From contig JAFRJJ010000033.1 of NCBI GenBank assembly GCA_017432325.1, positions 1 to 64,000 on the forward strand: a stretch of DNA of 64,000 bases, in the 5' to 3' direction. Every line of letters begins with the position of its first letter. Positions within the stretch are counted from its first letter, which is position 1. This DNA is from Solobacterium sp. (lineage in GTDB: Bacteria; Bacillota_I; Bacilli_A; Erysipelotrichales; Erysipelotrichaceae). A program made the translations under genes and the position numbers. The notes beneath the pieces were generated by a model. The model was not told where the DNA came from, did no database searches, and saw only the letters and a list, made by a program, of their open reading frames with translations. Below, in pieces: positions 53,755 through 62,758 of this stretch.

Positions 53755-54082
53755 TAAATTCCTGATGAACAGCCTGCTCGATTTCTACGGCACGCTGCTC
53801 ACAGAAAAACAGCTTGAGATCTGCACATATTATTATTGTGAAGACCTGTCCCTGCAGGAGATCTCGGAGATCATGAACGTATCCCGTGCTGCGGTATATG
53901 ATACTGTACGCAGAAGCAGGGATGAGCTGATGAAATATGAGGAAAAGCTCGGACTTGTGAAAAATTATGAGTGCCGTATTAAGCTGTATGATAAAATTAA
54001 GTTGATAACAAACGATCAGCGGATCCACGATCTGCTGGATCAGTGTTTGAATACGGAGTCAGAAGGAGGTCTATATGAGTAA
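53744..54082 (+). CDS. ylxM: YlxM-type SRP-associated HTH protein
   Basis: A 112-residue helical protein. TYYYCEDLSLQEISEIMNVSRAAVYDTVRRSRDEL is a helix-turn-helix, as in the YlxM/p13 family, which stimulates SRP GTPase activity in streptococci. It normally precedes ffh; here it is followed by acetate kinase, whose start overlaps its end by eight bases. The 53744 ATG is preferred because an earlier in-frame ATG at 53699 would run deep into ftsY. Confidence 0.9.
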   Translation: MSDDKFLMNSLLDFYGTLLTEKQLEICTYYYCEDLSLQEISEIMNVSRAAVYDTVRRSRDELMKYEEKLGLVKNYECRIKLYDKIKLITNDQRIHDLLDQCLNTESEGGLYE

Positions 54083-55271
54083 GGTAATATCTGTTAATTC
54101 CGGTTCATCATCATTAAAGTTTCAGCTCTTTGACATGCCGAGCGAGACTGTACTGACATCAGGTCAGGCAGAGCGTATCGGCCAGGACATGGGCGCATTT
54201 ACGATCAAGGTAAACGGCGAAAAGCATACAGAAACACTGCCGCTTCCTGATCATCAGAGAGCAGTTGACGTACTGCTGAAAGCATTGATCGACTGGAAAG
54301 TCGTTGAAAGCCTGGATGAGATCCAGGGTGCTGGTCACCGTATCGTCCAGGGCGGACCGTATTTCGATCAGTCCGTTGTTGTAACACCTGACGTTGTAGA
54401 AAAAGTTGACGAACTCTGTGAATTGGCTCCGCTTCACAATCACGCGCATCTCGTCTGCTACAAGGCATTTGTCAAAGCACTTCCGAAGATCGGACATGTA
54501 TTTGTCTTCGACACAGCATTCCATCAGACAATGGGACCTGAATCCTATCTCTTCCCGGTACCTTATGACTGGTATACACAGTATAAGATCCGCAGATACG
54601 GTGCTCACGGTACATCCCACTGGTATGTCAACAGAAGAGCTGCCGAACTGATGGGCAAGGATGTCAATACACTGAACATGATCACATGCCATCTGGGCAA
54701 CGGTGCTTCCGTAACTGCAATCAGAAACGGCAAGTGCATCAACACATCCATGGGTCTGACACCGCTGGGCGGCGTCATGATGGGGACAAGAAGCGGCGAT
54801 ATCGATCCGACCGTTGTATTCTACATGATGAAGAGACTGGAATGCACACCTGATGAAATGGATACATTCCTGAACAAGAGATCCGGTATGCTCGGCGTTT
54901 CCGGGATCTCCTCAGACGCACGTGACATCCAGGCTGCTCTGGAAGAAGGCAATGAACGCGCTAAGCTGACAGTCGAGCTTTACAGGAACCGTGCTGTCAA
55001 TGTCATCGGCGGATATTACATGCAGCTGGGTCATACGGATGCAATCGTATTTACAGCCGGTCTCGGTGAAAACGATGCACATACACGTGAACGTATCCTG
55101 AAGCACATCGAAGAAGGTATGGGCCTCAGCATTGACTATGATCTGAACATGCAGATCCATGGTAAGGAATGCCTGATCTCCAAGCCGGATTCCAAGGTTG
55201 CTGTATACGTCATCCCGACAAACGAAGAACTCGTAATTGCCCGCGATACCTGCAGACTCCTGGGCCTGTAA
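54075..55271 (+). CDS. ackA: Acetate kinase
   Basis: A 398-residue enzyme that makes ATP and acetate from acetyl phosphate, central to fermentation. VNSGSSSLKFQL at the N-terminus, VFDTAFHQTM in the middle, TSMGLTPLGGVMMGTRSGDIDP and the final TNEELVIARDT are the family signatures at full length. GGAGG precedes the start inside ylxM. Phosphotransacetylase is not in the window. Confidence 0.96.
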   Translation: MSKVISVNSGSSSLKFQLFDMPSETVLTSGQAERIGQDMGAFTIKVNGEKHTETLPLPDHQRAVDVLLKALIDWKVVESLDEIQGAGHRIVQGGPYFDQSVVVTPDVVEKVDELCELAPLHNHAHLVCYKAFVKALPKIGHVFVFDTAFHQTMGPESYLFPVPYDWYTQYKIRRYGAHGTSHWYVNRRAAELMGKDVNTLNMITCHLGNGASVTAIRNGKCINTSMGLTPLGGVMMGTRSGDIDPTVVFYMMKRLECTPDEMDTFLNKRSGMLGVSGISSDARDIQAALEEGNERAKLTVELYRNRAVNVIGGYYMQLGHTDAIVFTAGLGENDAHTRERILKHIEEGMGLSIDYDLNMQIHGKECLISKPDSKVAVYVIPTNEELVIARDTCRLLGL

Positions 55272-56221
55272 TGAATTTCTCTGATCTGCTGCTTCATGAA
55301 ATTGAAGCAGCAGATATTATTACAATCTATCGTCATGTACATCCGGACTGTGACGCTGTCGGCTCGCAGTTCGGATTATTCAACTGGCTGAAAGAAAACT
55401 GGCCTGAAAAGCAGGTTTATGCACTTGGTCATGAAACATGCACACAGGGGCACTGGCCGGATCCGGACACAGTCAGTGATGAGACGATCAGAAACAGTCT
55501 TGCGATCGTACTCGATACAGCCAATACAGCAAGGATCGATGATGAAAGGGCAATGACAGCCTTAAAAGTGATCAAGATCGATCATCATCCAAACAGGGAA
55601 CCGTTCGGTGATATCCAGATGGTTTCGGACAGTTCTGCCGCCACGTGTGAGATACTTACAGAACTGCTGAAAGGAACAGCGTATCCGCTCAGCAGCACTT
55701 CTGCCAGATATTTCTATGCAGGTATACTGACAGACACACTGTGTTTCAGAACAAGCAATACAACAGCGCACACATTGAAGATGGCTGCTGTACTGGCGGA
55801 ACATGAATTTTCGATCCCGGAACTCAACAGGGAACTGTTTGACAGGACGATCAGTGAATTTGAATTCGCCAGCTATCTGCGTTCTGCGGTGCAGTTTACC
55901 GAACAAAGGAATATGGGATATGTCATTCTTTCACAGGATGAACTGAACAGATTCCGTCTGAAAGGTTCAGAGGCAAGGAATTATATCGATGAGATCGGTC
56001 ATATTACCGAACTGGAAGTATGGTGTGTCTTTACAGAGCGCATCAGCGAGAAGGGGATCTACGACGGATCCCTCCGTTCAAAGCATGTATCTGTGAATGA
56101 TATTGCTGAGAGATTTCACGGCGGAGGACATAAAAACGCTTCCGGTGTAAAAGATTTGACTCAAATTGATTTAAAAGATATAATTCAGCAGTTGAAATCA
56201 AAAGCTGAAGGTACTGTTTGA
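55271..56221 (+). CDS. DHH/DHHA1 phosphoesterase (NrnA-like)
   Basis: A 316-residue protein of the NrnA/PAP-phosphatase family that degrades short RNA or 3'-phosphoadenosine phosphate, or cyclic dinucleotides. HPDCDAVGSQFG (residue 20 on) and IKIDHHPN (the DHH motif) bind manganese, and the C-terminal GGGHKNASG marks DHHA1. The ATG at 55271 shares one base with the ackA stop (TAATG), so it is translated by coupling; an earlier in-frame start at 55169 is inside ackA. Which substrate it prefers cannot be told. Confidence 0.9.
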   Translation: MNFSDLLLHEIEAADIITIYRHVHPDCDAVGSQFGLFNWLKENWPEKQVYALGHETCTQGHWPDPDTVSDETIRNSLAIVLDTANTARIDDERAMTALKVIKIDHHPNREPFGDIQMVSDSSAATCEILTELLKGTAYPLSSTSARYFYAGILTDTLCFRTSNTTAHTLKMAAVLAEHEFSIPELNRELFDRTISEFEFASYLRSAVQFTEQRNMGYVILSQDELNRFRLKGSEARNYIDEIGHITELEVWCVFTERISEKGIYDGSLRSKHVSVNDIAERFHGGGHKNASGVKDLTQIDLKDIIQQLKSKAEGTV

Positions 56222-56238
56222 TATTCAATTTTCAAGTA

Positions 56239-56267
56239 TTGAATGCATTAGATGTTTACTGTATGAT
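56239..56267 (+). promoter_or_regulatory. Promoter of the HU gene
   Basis: TTGAAT, 17 bases, TATGAT. The -35 is the right half of an inverted repeat ATTCAAT-ATTGAAT beginning at 56223. Confidence 0.65.
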
Positions 56268-56288
56268 AGTGGTCACGGAGGTTAAATT

Positions 56289-56570
56289 ATGGAAACATTG
56301 AACAAAAAAGGTATTGCTGAGATTATTGCTGAAAAGCATGACCTTACAAAGAAAGAAGCAGCAGAAATCGTTGAACTGGTTTTTGATACGATTACAGATA
56401 CTCTGAAAGAAGGCGGCAAAGTCGAGATCACAGGTTTCGGCAAATTTGAAGTCAAGACACGTGCTTCCAGAATCGGCATCAACCCTCAGACTAAGGAATC
56501 CATCGAAATCCCTTCATCCAAACTGCCGGGATTCAAAGCTTCCAAGAGCCTGAAAGAAGAAATCAAATAA
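56289..56570 (+). CDS. hup: DNA-binding protein HU
   Basis: A 93-residue histone-like protein. The N-terminal NKKGIAEIIAEKHDLTKKEA helices, the GFGKFEVKTRASRIGINPQTKESIEIP beta-arm and the final helix are the HU/IHF fold. It bends DNA as a homodimer. GGAGG precedes the start; it is monocistronic with its own promoter and terminator. Confidence 0.96.
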   Translation: METLNKKGIAEIIAEKHDLTKKEAAEIVELVFDTITDTLKEGGKVEITGFGKFEVKTRASRIGINPQTKESIEIPSSKLPGFKASKSLKEEIK

Positions 56571-56594
56571 GTTCTTCGCTGAAATTTATAAGCA

Positions 56595-56640
56595 AAGACC
56601 ACACGGATCATTCACGGTCCCTGTGGTCTTTTTTGTTTGT
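56595..56640 (+). terminator. Terminator of the HU gene
   Basis: AAGACCACA and TGTGGTCTT arms with an 18-base loop, then a T-tract. The following 56641-57014 has no gene; a TTGACT near 56777 lacks a matching -10, and no riboswitch family was recognised. Confidence 0.82.
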
Positions 56641-57014
56641 TTACCTGATATGATTCTGCAGCTGTAGATCCGAAATATTATGTTTTTCGGTGATATTCAT
56701 GTTTCAGCGGACTCCATTATTTATGATTCATAAATGACAATGCTTACATTTTGCGGATCCGTGGATCCGGTCAGTTTTGACTATTGGTTATAAATTCGTA
56801 AAAAACACACAAATAATGCATAATTATCGCCTTTTTTAATCATGTGTTTCAATGGTGAGATGGCTGATGAACGATAAATAATCGAGATTTGTGATTCCGA
56901 AAGCCGATGCTATTTTTTGGGTACAAGGAGATCCGGAGAAGAGTCTGAAGGGGATGTCACGAGGAGACATAACAGAAGTTCTTCTGACGGATAAAAGGAG
57001 AAAGGGAATCCAAT

Positions 57015-58220
57015 ATGACAAACTTGATTATCATTAACATCGTCATATGGCTGATCATGCTGGGAATGCTTGGCTTTACCAAGTACAGTTTCGGCGGAAT
57101 CGCCATGTTCATCGTCCTGCTGCTCGTACTGACAGGATGCGTTGACCCCAAAACAGCACTCGCAAAATTCGCTGACCAGAATATCATCATGATGCCTGGC
57201 CTGATGATGGTAGCTGCCGGCTTCAGTAAAACAAAGCTGATCAAGAACATCGGAAATGTTCTTTACAAGGTTTCCGGCGGAAGCTTTGAAAAGTGCATAG
57301 CGATCTTCATGGTCATCCTGTTCTTCATGGGTCTCATCCTCGGAGCAGCCCTGACACGTCTGGCTATCGTTTATCCTCTGATTCTGGAAGTCTGTGAAAA
57401 ATTCGGAAAGAGTCCTTCAAAGGCAATGTTCCCGCTGGCTGCTCTCATGCTGAGTGACCAGACATCGATCCCGCTGGGTTCCGGCGCAGTTGCATATGTC
57501 AGACTGAACGGCTTCCTCGAGAGTGCAGGCTACACATTCGGCGATACATTCGGAGTCTGGGATCCATTTATCGCACGTGCTCCGATCTGTGTCATCATGC
57601 TGCTGTACTTTGTATTCTTCAGCATGAAGCTCTCACCGGAAACTCCGCCTGTTGAGATCAAAGGCCTCAACATGAAGCAGAGAAAAGCAGCGCGTGAATT
57701 AACTCCGTTCCAGGATAAGATGGCGATCGTGATCTTCATCGTAATGACAGCTCTCCTGATCTCGGCAGACAAGATCGGTCTTGCCCAGTGGGAGATCACA
57801 ACAGCATGCGCTGTCCTGATGTACTTCACCGGCGTCAACACAGTTAAGGAATCACATGACGCGATCCCGATCTCACTGATGATGCTGCTGGTTGGCGCAT
57901 ATGTTATGAGTGAAGCATTTGTTCAGACAGGAACAGGTATGTTCATCGGTCAGAAGATCGCTGCTATGCTTGGTGATCATCCGAATACATTCGTTCTGTA
58001 CTTCATGTTCTGCCTGATCGTTATCATCCTGACACAGTTCATGAACAACGGCGCAACCGCAAACCTCTTCTTCCCGACAGCAACTCCGATCATGCCTCTG
58101 GTCATGGAATCCGGCGGCTACGATCTGAAATCCATGTTCAAGCAGGGTATTATCCCGGCAGTTCTTAAACTTGTAACAATGATCCTGTGGACATCCTACA
58201 TGTTCCCGGCATTCAAATAA
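57015..58220 (+). CDS. SLC13-like (DASS/ArsB superfamily) permease
   Basis: A 401-residue membrane protein with about eleven hydrophobic segments. The repeated pattern with SDQTSIPLGSGAV in the middle and NNGATANLFFPTATPI near the end resembles the SNT motifs of the divalent anion:sodium symporter (SLC13) family, which import dicarboxylates, citrate or sulfate. AAAGGAG precedes the ATG. It forms a two-gene unit with the following unusual protein, 22 bases downstream, so it probably brings in that protein's substrate. Confidence 0.85.
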   Translation: MTNLIIINIVIWLIMLGMLGFTKYSFGGIAMFIVLLLVLTGCVDPKTALAKFADQNIIMMPGLMMVAAGFSKTKLIKNIGNVLYKVSGGSFEKCIAIFMVILFFMGLILGAALTRLAIVYPLILEVCEKFGKSPSKAMFPLAALMLSDQTSIPLGSGAVAYVRLNGFLESAGYTFGDTFGVWDPFIARAPICVIMLLYFVFFSMKLSPETPPVEIKGLNMKQRKAARELTPFQDKMAIVIFIVMTALLISADKIGLAQWEITTACAVLMYFTGVNTVKESHDAIPISLMMLLVGAYVMSEAFVQTGTGMFIGQKIAAMLGDHPNTFVLYFMFCLIVIILTQFMNNGATANLFFPTATPIMPLVMESGGYDLKSMFKQGIIPAVLKLVTMILWTSYMFPAFK

Positions 58221-58242
58221 TTAAACAGAAAGGATTGCATTT

Positions 58243-60252
58243 ATGGAAAACAAAATTATTACCTGGAATGGTGAAGACGGTCTGAAGTGGACAGCAGTTG
58301 TCGGTATTGACAATGAGCAGCCCTGTATCGTTGAACTCAGCTACGAAACAAACGGTGAAAAGAGAGTCCTGGCTGAAAAGCTTCATCCTCAGTTCAAGAT
58401 CGTTACAGGTGTTCGTACAAAGATCAACCCGCAGAGAGAAAAAGGCCTGGCTCCCGGTGAAGAACTGGATTATCAGTGGGATACATATTCTGATGATCCT
58501 ATGAGCCGCAAAAATGAAGTTTCAGAAGGCAACAGCAGTTTCAAGACAACTGAATTCACATATGAGAAGTCCGGAAACAGACAGACTGTTACATTCAACG
58601 GATTCACATGCCATAAATTCGCAGGCGGATTCGCTCTGAACTTCTTTGAAGGAACAAACCTGATCCGCGCTGAGGCAGTCGCTTCTACAGAAGAAGACGG
58701 CGTATGCTATCTGTATCACGGAGGCTTCGACGGCTTTAAGAAAGACAAGCTCTACTATGTCACTCCGAAGAAGAGAGAAGTCATCGAGAATCCTGCTCCG
58801 CGTACAAACAGCGGACCGGACCGTGACAGACAGAGAGTACAGGCTAGAGGCCGTGTTCTGACACTGCAGCAGGCGAACGGTGCAGTTGCTGTTATGCCTA
58901 ACCCGCACAGATTCATCTGGGGCGGTCAGACAGAAAACAACGTCGGATATAACTACTATATTCTTTCAAAAGACTGGAAGACTGTTGCGATCGGTGTACG
59001 CCAGAATAAGGAACAGGAACACTTCAATGTACGCTGGCCGCTCTACAACGCAAAACCCGGTACAGTTCAGAAGATGAACTTCTTCCTGGTCGTTAACAGC
59101 GAAGGCATCTATTCATGCCGCAATATGGCAATGAAGTATACAAACCACGACCATCTCAGAAAGCTCAATGGCTATCAGAGACTCGGATCTCATATGCATA
59201 TTGCATCCCAGGCAGCATTCGCACGTGACTACCGCAAGCAGAGGCCTTGGGAACTGGCTCTCAAGGAAGTCGGATTCGATATCTTCTCACCGTGTGATTT
59301 CTGGGCTGAAGGCAGAAACGACGACAACAAAGAAGGCAGAAAGGCTGACCTCGAACGTTACAATCTCGAATCAACATATGTGTCCACACCTGACTTCCTG
59401 CTCGTTACAGGCGAAGAGATCGCTGTCATGGGCAAGGACAAGGCTAAGCAGCTGATCCCGTTCCACTTCATGGTATGGCCTTCCCATCATATGCTTTATT
59501 CCAGATGGAGAGACGATGACCAGGAATTTGCTGAGAAGCTGCCTGATGGAAGAACATATTACCATCTGAAGTCCGCTGCCGATGTTATTAAGATGTGCGA
59601 ACTGGAAGACTGTTTCATCCAGATGCCGCATCCGGATACAAAGGCAAACGACGGCCTGCCGTATGACTCCAAAGAGACTAACTGGCAGACATCCGAAAGA
59701 TGGATCGGCTGCGGCGCAAGAATGCTGCCGGCAGACAACTCTGTCAAAACTATGTTCTCCGGCCGTACAGACAGAGTCTGGAACGATCTGAACAACTGGT
59801 ATGACAGACCGATCTACATGATGAGTGAGCTCGATACCTATACGAAGGTTGAAGAATGCGAAGAAGACTGGGAACAGTATCCGATGATCAACTGCACATA
59901 TGTTGAACTGGATCATATTCCTTCATCCGAGAACTGGCAGGAGCTTGTAGATGCTCTGCGTCAGGGCAGGCATTTCTACTCAACAGGTGAGATCCTGATC
60001 GAAAAGAGCAAGATCGATGACGGTCATGCTGAAGCAGAATTCAGCTGGACATTCCCGCTGACAGAAGCTGAACTGGTATACTCTGACGGAAAGAACGTTA
60101 ACAGTGTCATCATTCCGCTGGAAGATACAACGTCTTACGGAAGAAAAACAGTTTCATTCGACTTCCCGAAGGGAATGAAGTGGGCTCGTCTCCTCGCAAC
60201 AGATATCGCAGGCAACTCCGCATTCGGCATGCCGGTACACCTCAGGAAATAA
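58243..60252 (+). CDS. Divergent CehA/PHP-like metallohydrolase, function unknown
   Basis: A 669-residue soluble protein without a signal peptide. Residues about 1-310 are beta-rich and unrecognised. From about 314 on there is an LGSHMHIAS segment, a GFDIFSPCDFWAEGR segment, HFMVWPSHH, an IQMPHPDTK segment and, near 580, LRQGRHFYSTGE. The order resembles CehA/McbA-type PHP hydrolases, but the typical TDH metal ligands are replaced by PCDFW, so metal binding is uncertain. AGAAAGG precedes the start. It is paired with the SLC13-like transporter and ends in a terminator. Confidence 0.65.
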   Translation: MENKIITWNGEDGLKWTAVVGIDNEQPCIVELSYETNGEKRVLAEKLHPQFKIVTGVRTKINPQREKGLAPGEELDYQWDTYSDDPMSRKNEVSEGNSSFKTTEFTYEKSGNRQTVTFNGFTCHKFAGGFALNFFEGTNLIRAEAVASTEEDGVCYLYHGGFDGFKKDKLYYVTPKKREVIENPAPRTNSGPDRDRQRVQARGRVLTLQQANGAVAVMPNPHRFIWGGQTENNVGYNYYILSKDWKTVAIGVRQNKEQEHFNVRWPLYNAKPGTVQKMNFFLVVNSEGIYSCRNMAMKYTNHDHLRKLNGYQRLGSHMHIASQAAFARDYRKQRPWELALKEVGFDIFSPCDFWAEGRNDDNKEGRKADLERYNLESTYVSTPDFLLVTGEEIAVMGKDKAKQLIPFHFMVWPSHHMLYSRWRDDDQEFAEKLPDGRTYYHLKSAADVIKMCELEDCFIQMPHPDTKANDGLPYDSKETNWQTSERWIGCGARMLPADNSVKTMFSGRTDRVWNDLNNWYDRPIYMMSELDTYTKVEECEEDWEQYPMINCTYVELDHIPSSENWQELVDALRQGRHFYSTGEILIEKSKIDDGHAEAEFSWTFPLTEAELVYSDGKNVNSVIIPLEDTTSYGRKTVSFDFPKGMKWARLLATDIAGNSAFGMPVHLRK

Positions 60253-60285
60253 TCCGTTATTAATTGAAGTACCTCCTTTGAAACG

Positions 60286-60315
60286 AAAGACTGTCCGACC
60301 GGGCAGTCTTTTAAT
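60286..60315 (+). terminator. Terminator of the SLC13-PHP operon
   Basis: AAAGACTGTCC and GGGCAGTCTTT around GACC, eleven pairs with one G-T, then T-rich. Confidence 0.82.
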
Positions 60316-60391
60316 TTACACATTGAAATAATGGTTACGGGATCGAAGATTTCCGTAGTTTCTTTAAATACATAAAACCAGGGACGGATCA

Positions 60392-60420
60392 TATAAAAAT
60401 CCATTTCTTTCGAAATGGAT
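60392..60420 (-). terminator. Terminator of the EFR1-like gene
   Basis: On the minus strand ATCCATTTC, loop GAAA, GAAATGGAT, then a T-rich tail. The stop codon of the gene touches the first base of the hairpin. Confidence 0.82.
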
Positions 60421-61175
60421 CAGAGTGTTTTTGCTTTGATAATATCCGGAAGTTTGACATCAGGATGATGGTATTTAGGCCGCCGGGAAGAAGCTTTCGG
60501 TGTTTCCATGAAGATTGCTTCGACAGGACACCAATGGAAACAAGCCAGGCATGTCAGACACTGATTGCCGATCTCGGCATGACCGTCTTTCAGTTCGATG
60601 TTGTTCATAGGACAGACTCGTACGCATGTTCCGCATCCAATGCATGTTTCATCAGCCTTTATGCCGCGCAGATTTGCAGGGCCGGCTTCAAGAATGGAGG
60701 GCTCAGGTGTTTCTCCTTCGATCTCCTGAACAACACGGTTTTCTATATCCGGAATGATCTTCCGGATGTTGTCTTTCTGATCCCTCAAAAGCTCAGCATC
60801 GACTTCAGGCGGGTTCATGACGCTGTTGCCTGGCATGCGTATTTTGCAGGCATAGGACAGCTTTTGACCAAGTGATTCCAGCAGAGCTTTCATGCGAAGC
60901 GTGCAGGCACCCGGACTTCCACGGAAAGTGGCAATTGAGAAAATATAGCTGTCTTCCGGAAATCTGATTCTTTTGATCGTATCCCGGAAGAGCCATGGCA
61001 TATCAGCATGATATATGGGAAACAGGAACCCAATGACATTATCTTCAGGATCGATCACCGGTACATCCTTCAATGCACTGACAGATACAATGCTGCAGTT
61101 CTCTTCAAGCATTTCCTTCATGTATTTTGCGGTAGTCAGTGTGTTTCCGGTCGCAGAGAAATAATAAAGTATCAT
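60420..61175 (-). CDS. EFR1-type flavodoxin-ferredoxin protein
   Basis: A 251-residue protein. Residues 1-130 are flavodoxin-like, with the FMN phosphate loop SATGNT at 7-12; residues 175-225 hold two 4Fe-4S motifs, CIGCGTCVRVCP and CLTCLACFHWCP. EFR1-family proteins are thought to shuttle electrons in anaerobic Clostridia and relatives; partner and reaction are unknown. AGGAA precedes the ATG; a weak promoter lies at 61295-61323. Confidence 0.88.
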   Translation of the reverse strand: MILYYFSATGNTLTTAKYMKEMLEENCSIVSVSALKDVPVIDPEDNVIGFLFPIYHADMPWLFRDTIKRIRFPEDSYIFSIATFRGSPGACTLRMKALLESLGQKLSYACKIRMPGNSVMNPPEVDAELLRDQKDNIRKIIPDIENRVVQEIEGETPEPSILEAGPANLRGIKADETCIGCGTCVRVCPMNNIELKDGHAEIGNQCLTCLACFHWCPVEAIFMETPKASSRRPKYHHPDVKLPDIIKAKTL

Positions 61176-61294
61176 AACTGTTTCCTATCTTCAGCATCGA
61201 ACAGATCGGATGAACTGCCGGCATCAGCAGAACAAATTTTCTTTGACAACAGGCAACGTGAAATCTTTTTTTGCATCTTTAACTATGTAGGTAA

Positions 61295-61323
61295 AGTATC
61301 TTTGCTTTTTTGACCTGTGTCAT
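61295..61323 (-). promoter_or_regulatory. Possible promoter of the EFR1-like gene
   Basis: On the minus strand ATGACA, 17 bases, GATACT, roughly 120 bases upstream of the ATG. The AT-rich 61324-61527 beyond it holds no gene. Confidence 0.35.
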
Positions 61324-61527
61324 GAATAACGATCCGAAATTGTGAATACTATATTCAACTCTAAAGTAAATGTAACACATTTTTTTAACAAATATGGATT
61401 AAATATCATAAGGATCAGCCAAAACCTTTATATTCAAAATATACTTTATCTGAGTGAAATACATGCAAACGTATCTGATCAGTACAAGTCAGCTGTTAAT
61501 TCAAAACATCTTCCAAAAGTAATCAGA

Positions 61528-61556
61528 TTGACATGCATTTCTGTATTCATTATAAT
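61528..61556 (+). promoter_or_regulatory. Consensus promoter of the second TetR gene
   Basis: TTGACA, exactly 17 bases, TATAAT: a perfect sigma-A promoter, the best in the window. Its start site lies inside the inverted repeat that follows. Confidence 0.9.
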
Positions 61557-61577
61557 TAGTGAACGAAAGGTCACTAA
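61556..61577. promoter_or_regulatory. Likely TetR operator
   Basis: TTAGTGA, eight bases, TCACTAA: a 22-base perfect inverted repeat in its arms that overlaps the last base of the -10 and the predicted transcription start, directly before a TetR gene, so autorepression is likely. Confidence 0.7.
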
Positions 61578-61588
61578 AGTATAAGATC

Positions 61589-62179
61589 ATGGCAAACGAT
61601 ACAAAAGAAAGAATACTTTCTGCAGCATTAGAACTGTTTTCACAGAAAGGATACGCAGGAACCAATATCCGTGAACTGAGTGCATCCCTGGGACTCGTCA
61701 AGTCTGGGGTATATAAGCATTATGACAGCAAGGAAGCGATATGGAATGCTTTGCTGGATGAGATGATCGCATATTACGGGGAACGCTTCGGATCAGCGAA
61801 ACATCTCCCGCCCATACCGGATTCACTGGAAGGATTGACTGAAATGACATTGCAGATGGTCAATGTTACCATCCATGATGAAAAGATCATTATGACGCGC
61901 AAGGTGCTTACGCTTGAACAGTACCGTGATAAACGGGCATGTGAACTTGCAACAAAGCACTTCCTGACAGGCTTGACGGAAATGTTTACATATGTATTCG
62001 AAGGGATGATGGAGAAGGGGCTGATCATCAAGGATGATCCGCATATGATCGCATTTTCATATACCGCACCGATCTCTGCATTGATCCATCTGTGTGACCG
62101 TGAACCAGAAAAAACCGGTGAAGCGATCGCTCAGATCGAAGCATTCAGCAGGCATTTCTGCAGGATATACGGTGCCTGA
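61589..62179 (+). CDS. TetR-family regulator 2
   Basis: A 196-residue TetR protein. The helix-turn-helix TNIRELSASLGLVKSGVYKHYDSKEAIWNALL (about residues 29-60) is typical; the C-terminal part is helical and may bind a ligand. The ATG at 61589 is preferred over a GTG at 61559 that would lie inside the operator. No clear ribosome site is seen; the leader is about 25 bases. It probably represses itself and perhaps the downstream ABC exporter or the divergent EFR1 gene. Confidence 0.88.
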   Translation: MANDTKERILSAALELFSQKGYAGTNIRELSASLGLVKSGVYKHYDSKEAIWNALLDEMIAYYGERFGSAKHLPPIPDSLEGLTEMTLQMVNVTIHDEKIIMTRKVLTLEQYRDKRACELATKHFLTGLTEMFTYVFEGMMEKGLIIKDDPHMIAFSYTAPISALIHLCDREPEKTGEAIAQIEAFSRHFCRIYGA

Positions 62180-62326
62180 TGTATATGGAAAATGATGAAT
62201 CAAACCGTATTATTACGGCATTGAAGCTGTAATCAGAAATCAGAAAATATACTGATGTTATTTCAGTTGCAGTATAGACAATTGAACGAGTGAAATAAAA
62301 ATACTCTGAAGAGGAAATATATCAAT

Positions 62327-62692
62327 ATGAGATGTTATCGATGCGGTGCAGTGATGAATGATGATGCCGGAGTCTGCCCGGAGTGCGGTTTTATTCTGAA
62401 TTCTCCGGCAGAGATCCATATGTTTGAAGAAATGAATGAAATACGTATCTATGACGAAGAACAGAACATCCTCTGGTCCGGTGACGGAAACGGTACTGCA
62501 TATATTGACGCACCGGAAAAAAGGAAGATCAGGATATGCTGGGGTACTTTGACCGATCATGAGATCGTGATCAGTGTCCGGAATGGGGAAGCATACCGTT
62601 TTGAGCAGAGGTATTCAAAGATAGCGAAAAGACTGGAAGATGCCCAGCTCGTGAAAACAAGAACGATACCTAAGAGAAGCAAAACGGGTTAG
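62327..62692 (+). CDS. Zinc-ribbon small protein
   Basis: A 121-residue protein with an N-terminal zinc ribbon, CYRCG-x10-CPECG at residues 3-20. The rest is a short beta-rich domain (IRIYDEEQNILWSG and ICWGTLTDHEIVISVRNGEAY). Similar zinc-ribbon proteins are often found beside ABC exporters; function is unknown. It lies 66 bases ahead of such an exporter and may be co-transcribed. Confidence 0.75.
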   Translation: MRCYRCGAVMNDDAGVCPECGFILNSPAEIHMFEEMNEIRIYDEEQNILWSGDGNGTAYIDAPEKRKIRICWGTLTDHEIVISVRNGEAYRFEQRYSKIAKRLEDAQLVKTRTIPKRSKTG

Positions 62693-62758
62693 GGTCTGCA
62701 GATATGATCCTGAACCGAAAAATGAAGAATCAACAAAGAAAAATAATGGAGAACATTT

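Noticed and set aside
56641-57014. A riboswitch before the SLC13-like transporter gene
   Set aside because: I looked for purine, SAM, fluoride, cyclic-di-GMP, manganese and ZTP signatures and a terminator/antiterminator pair, and found none. A covariance-model search would be decisive.
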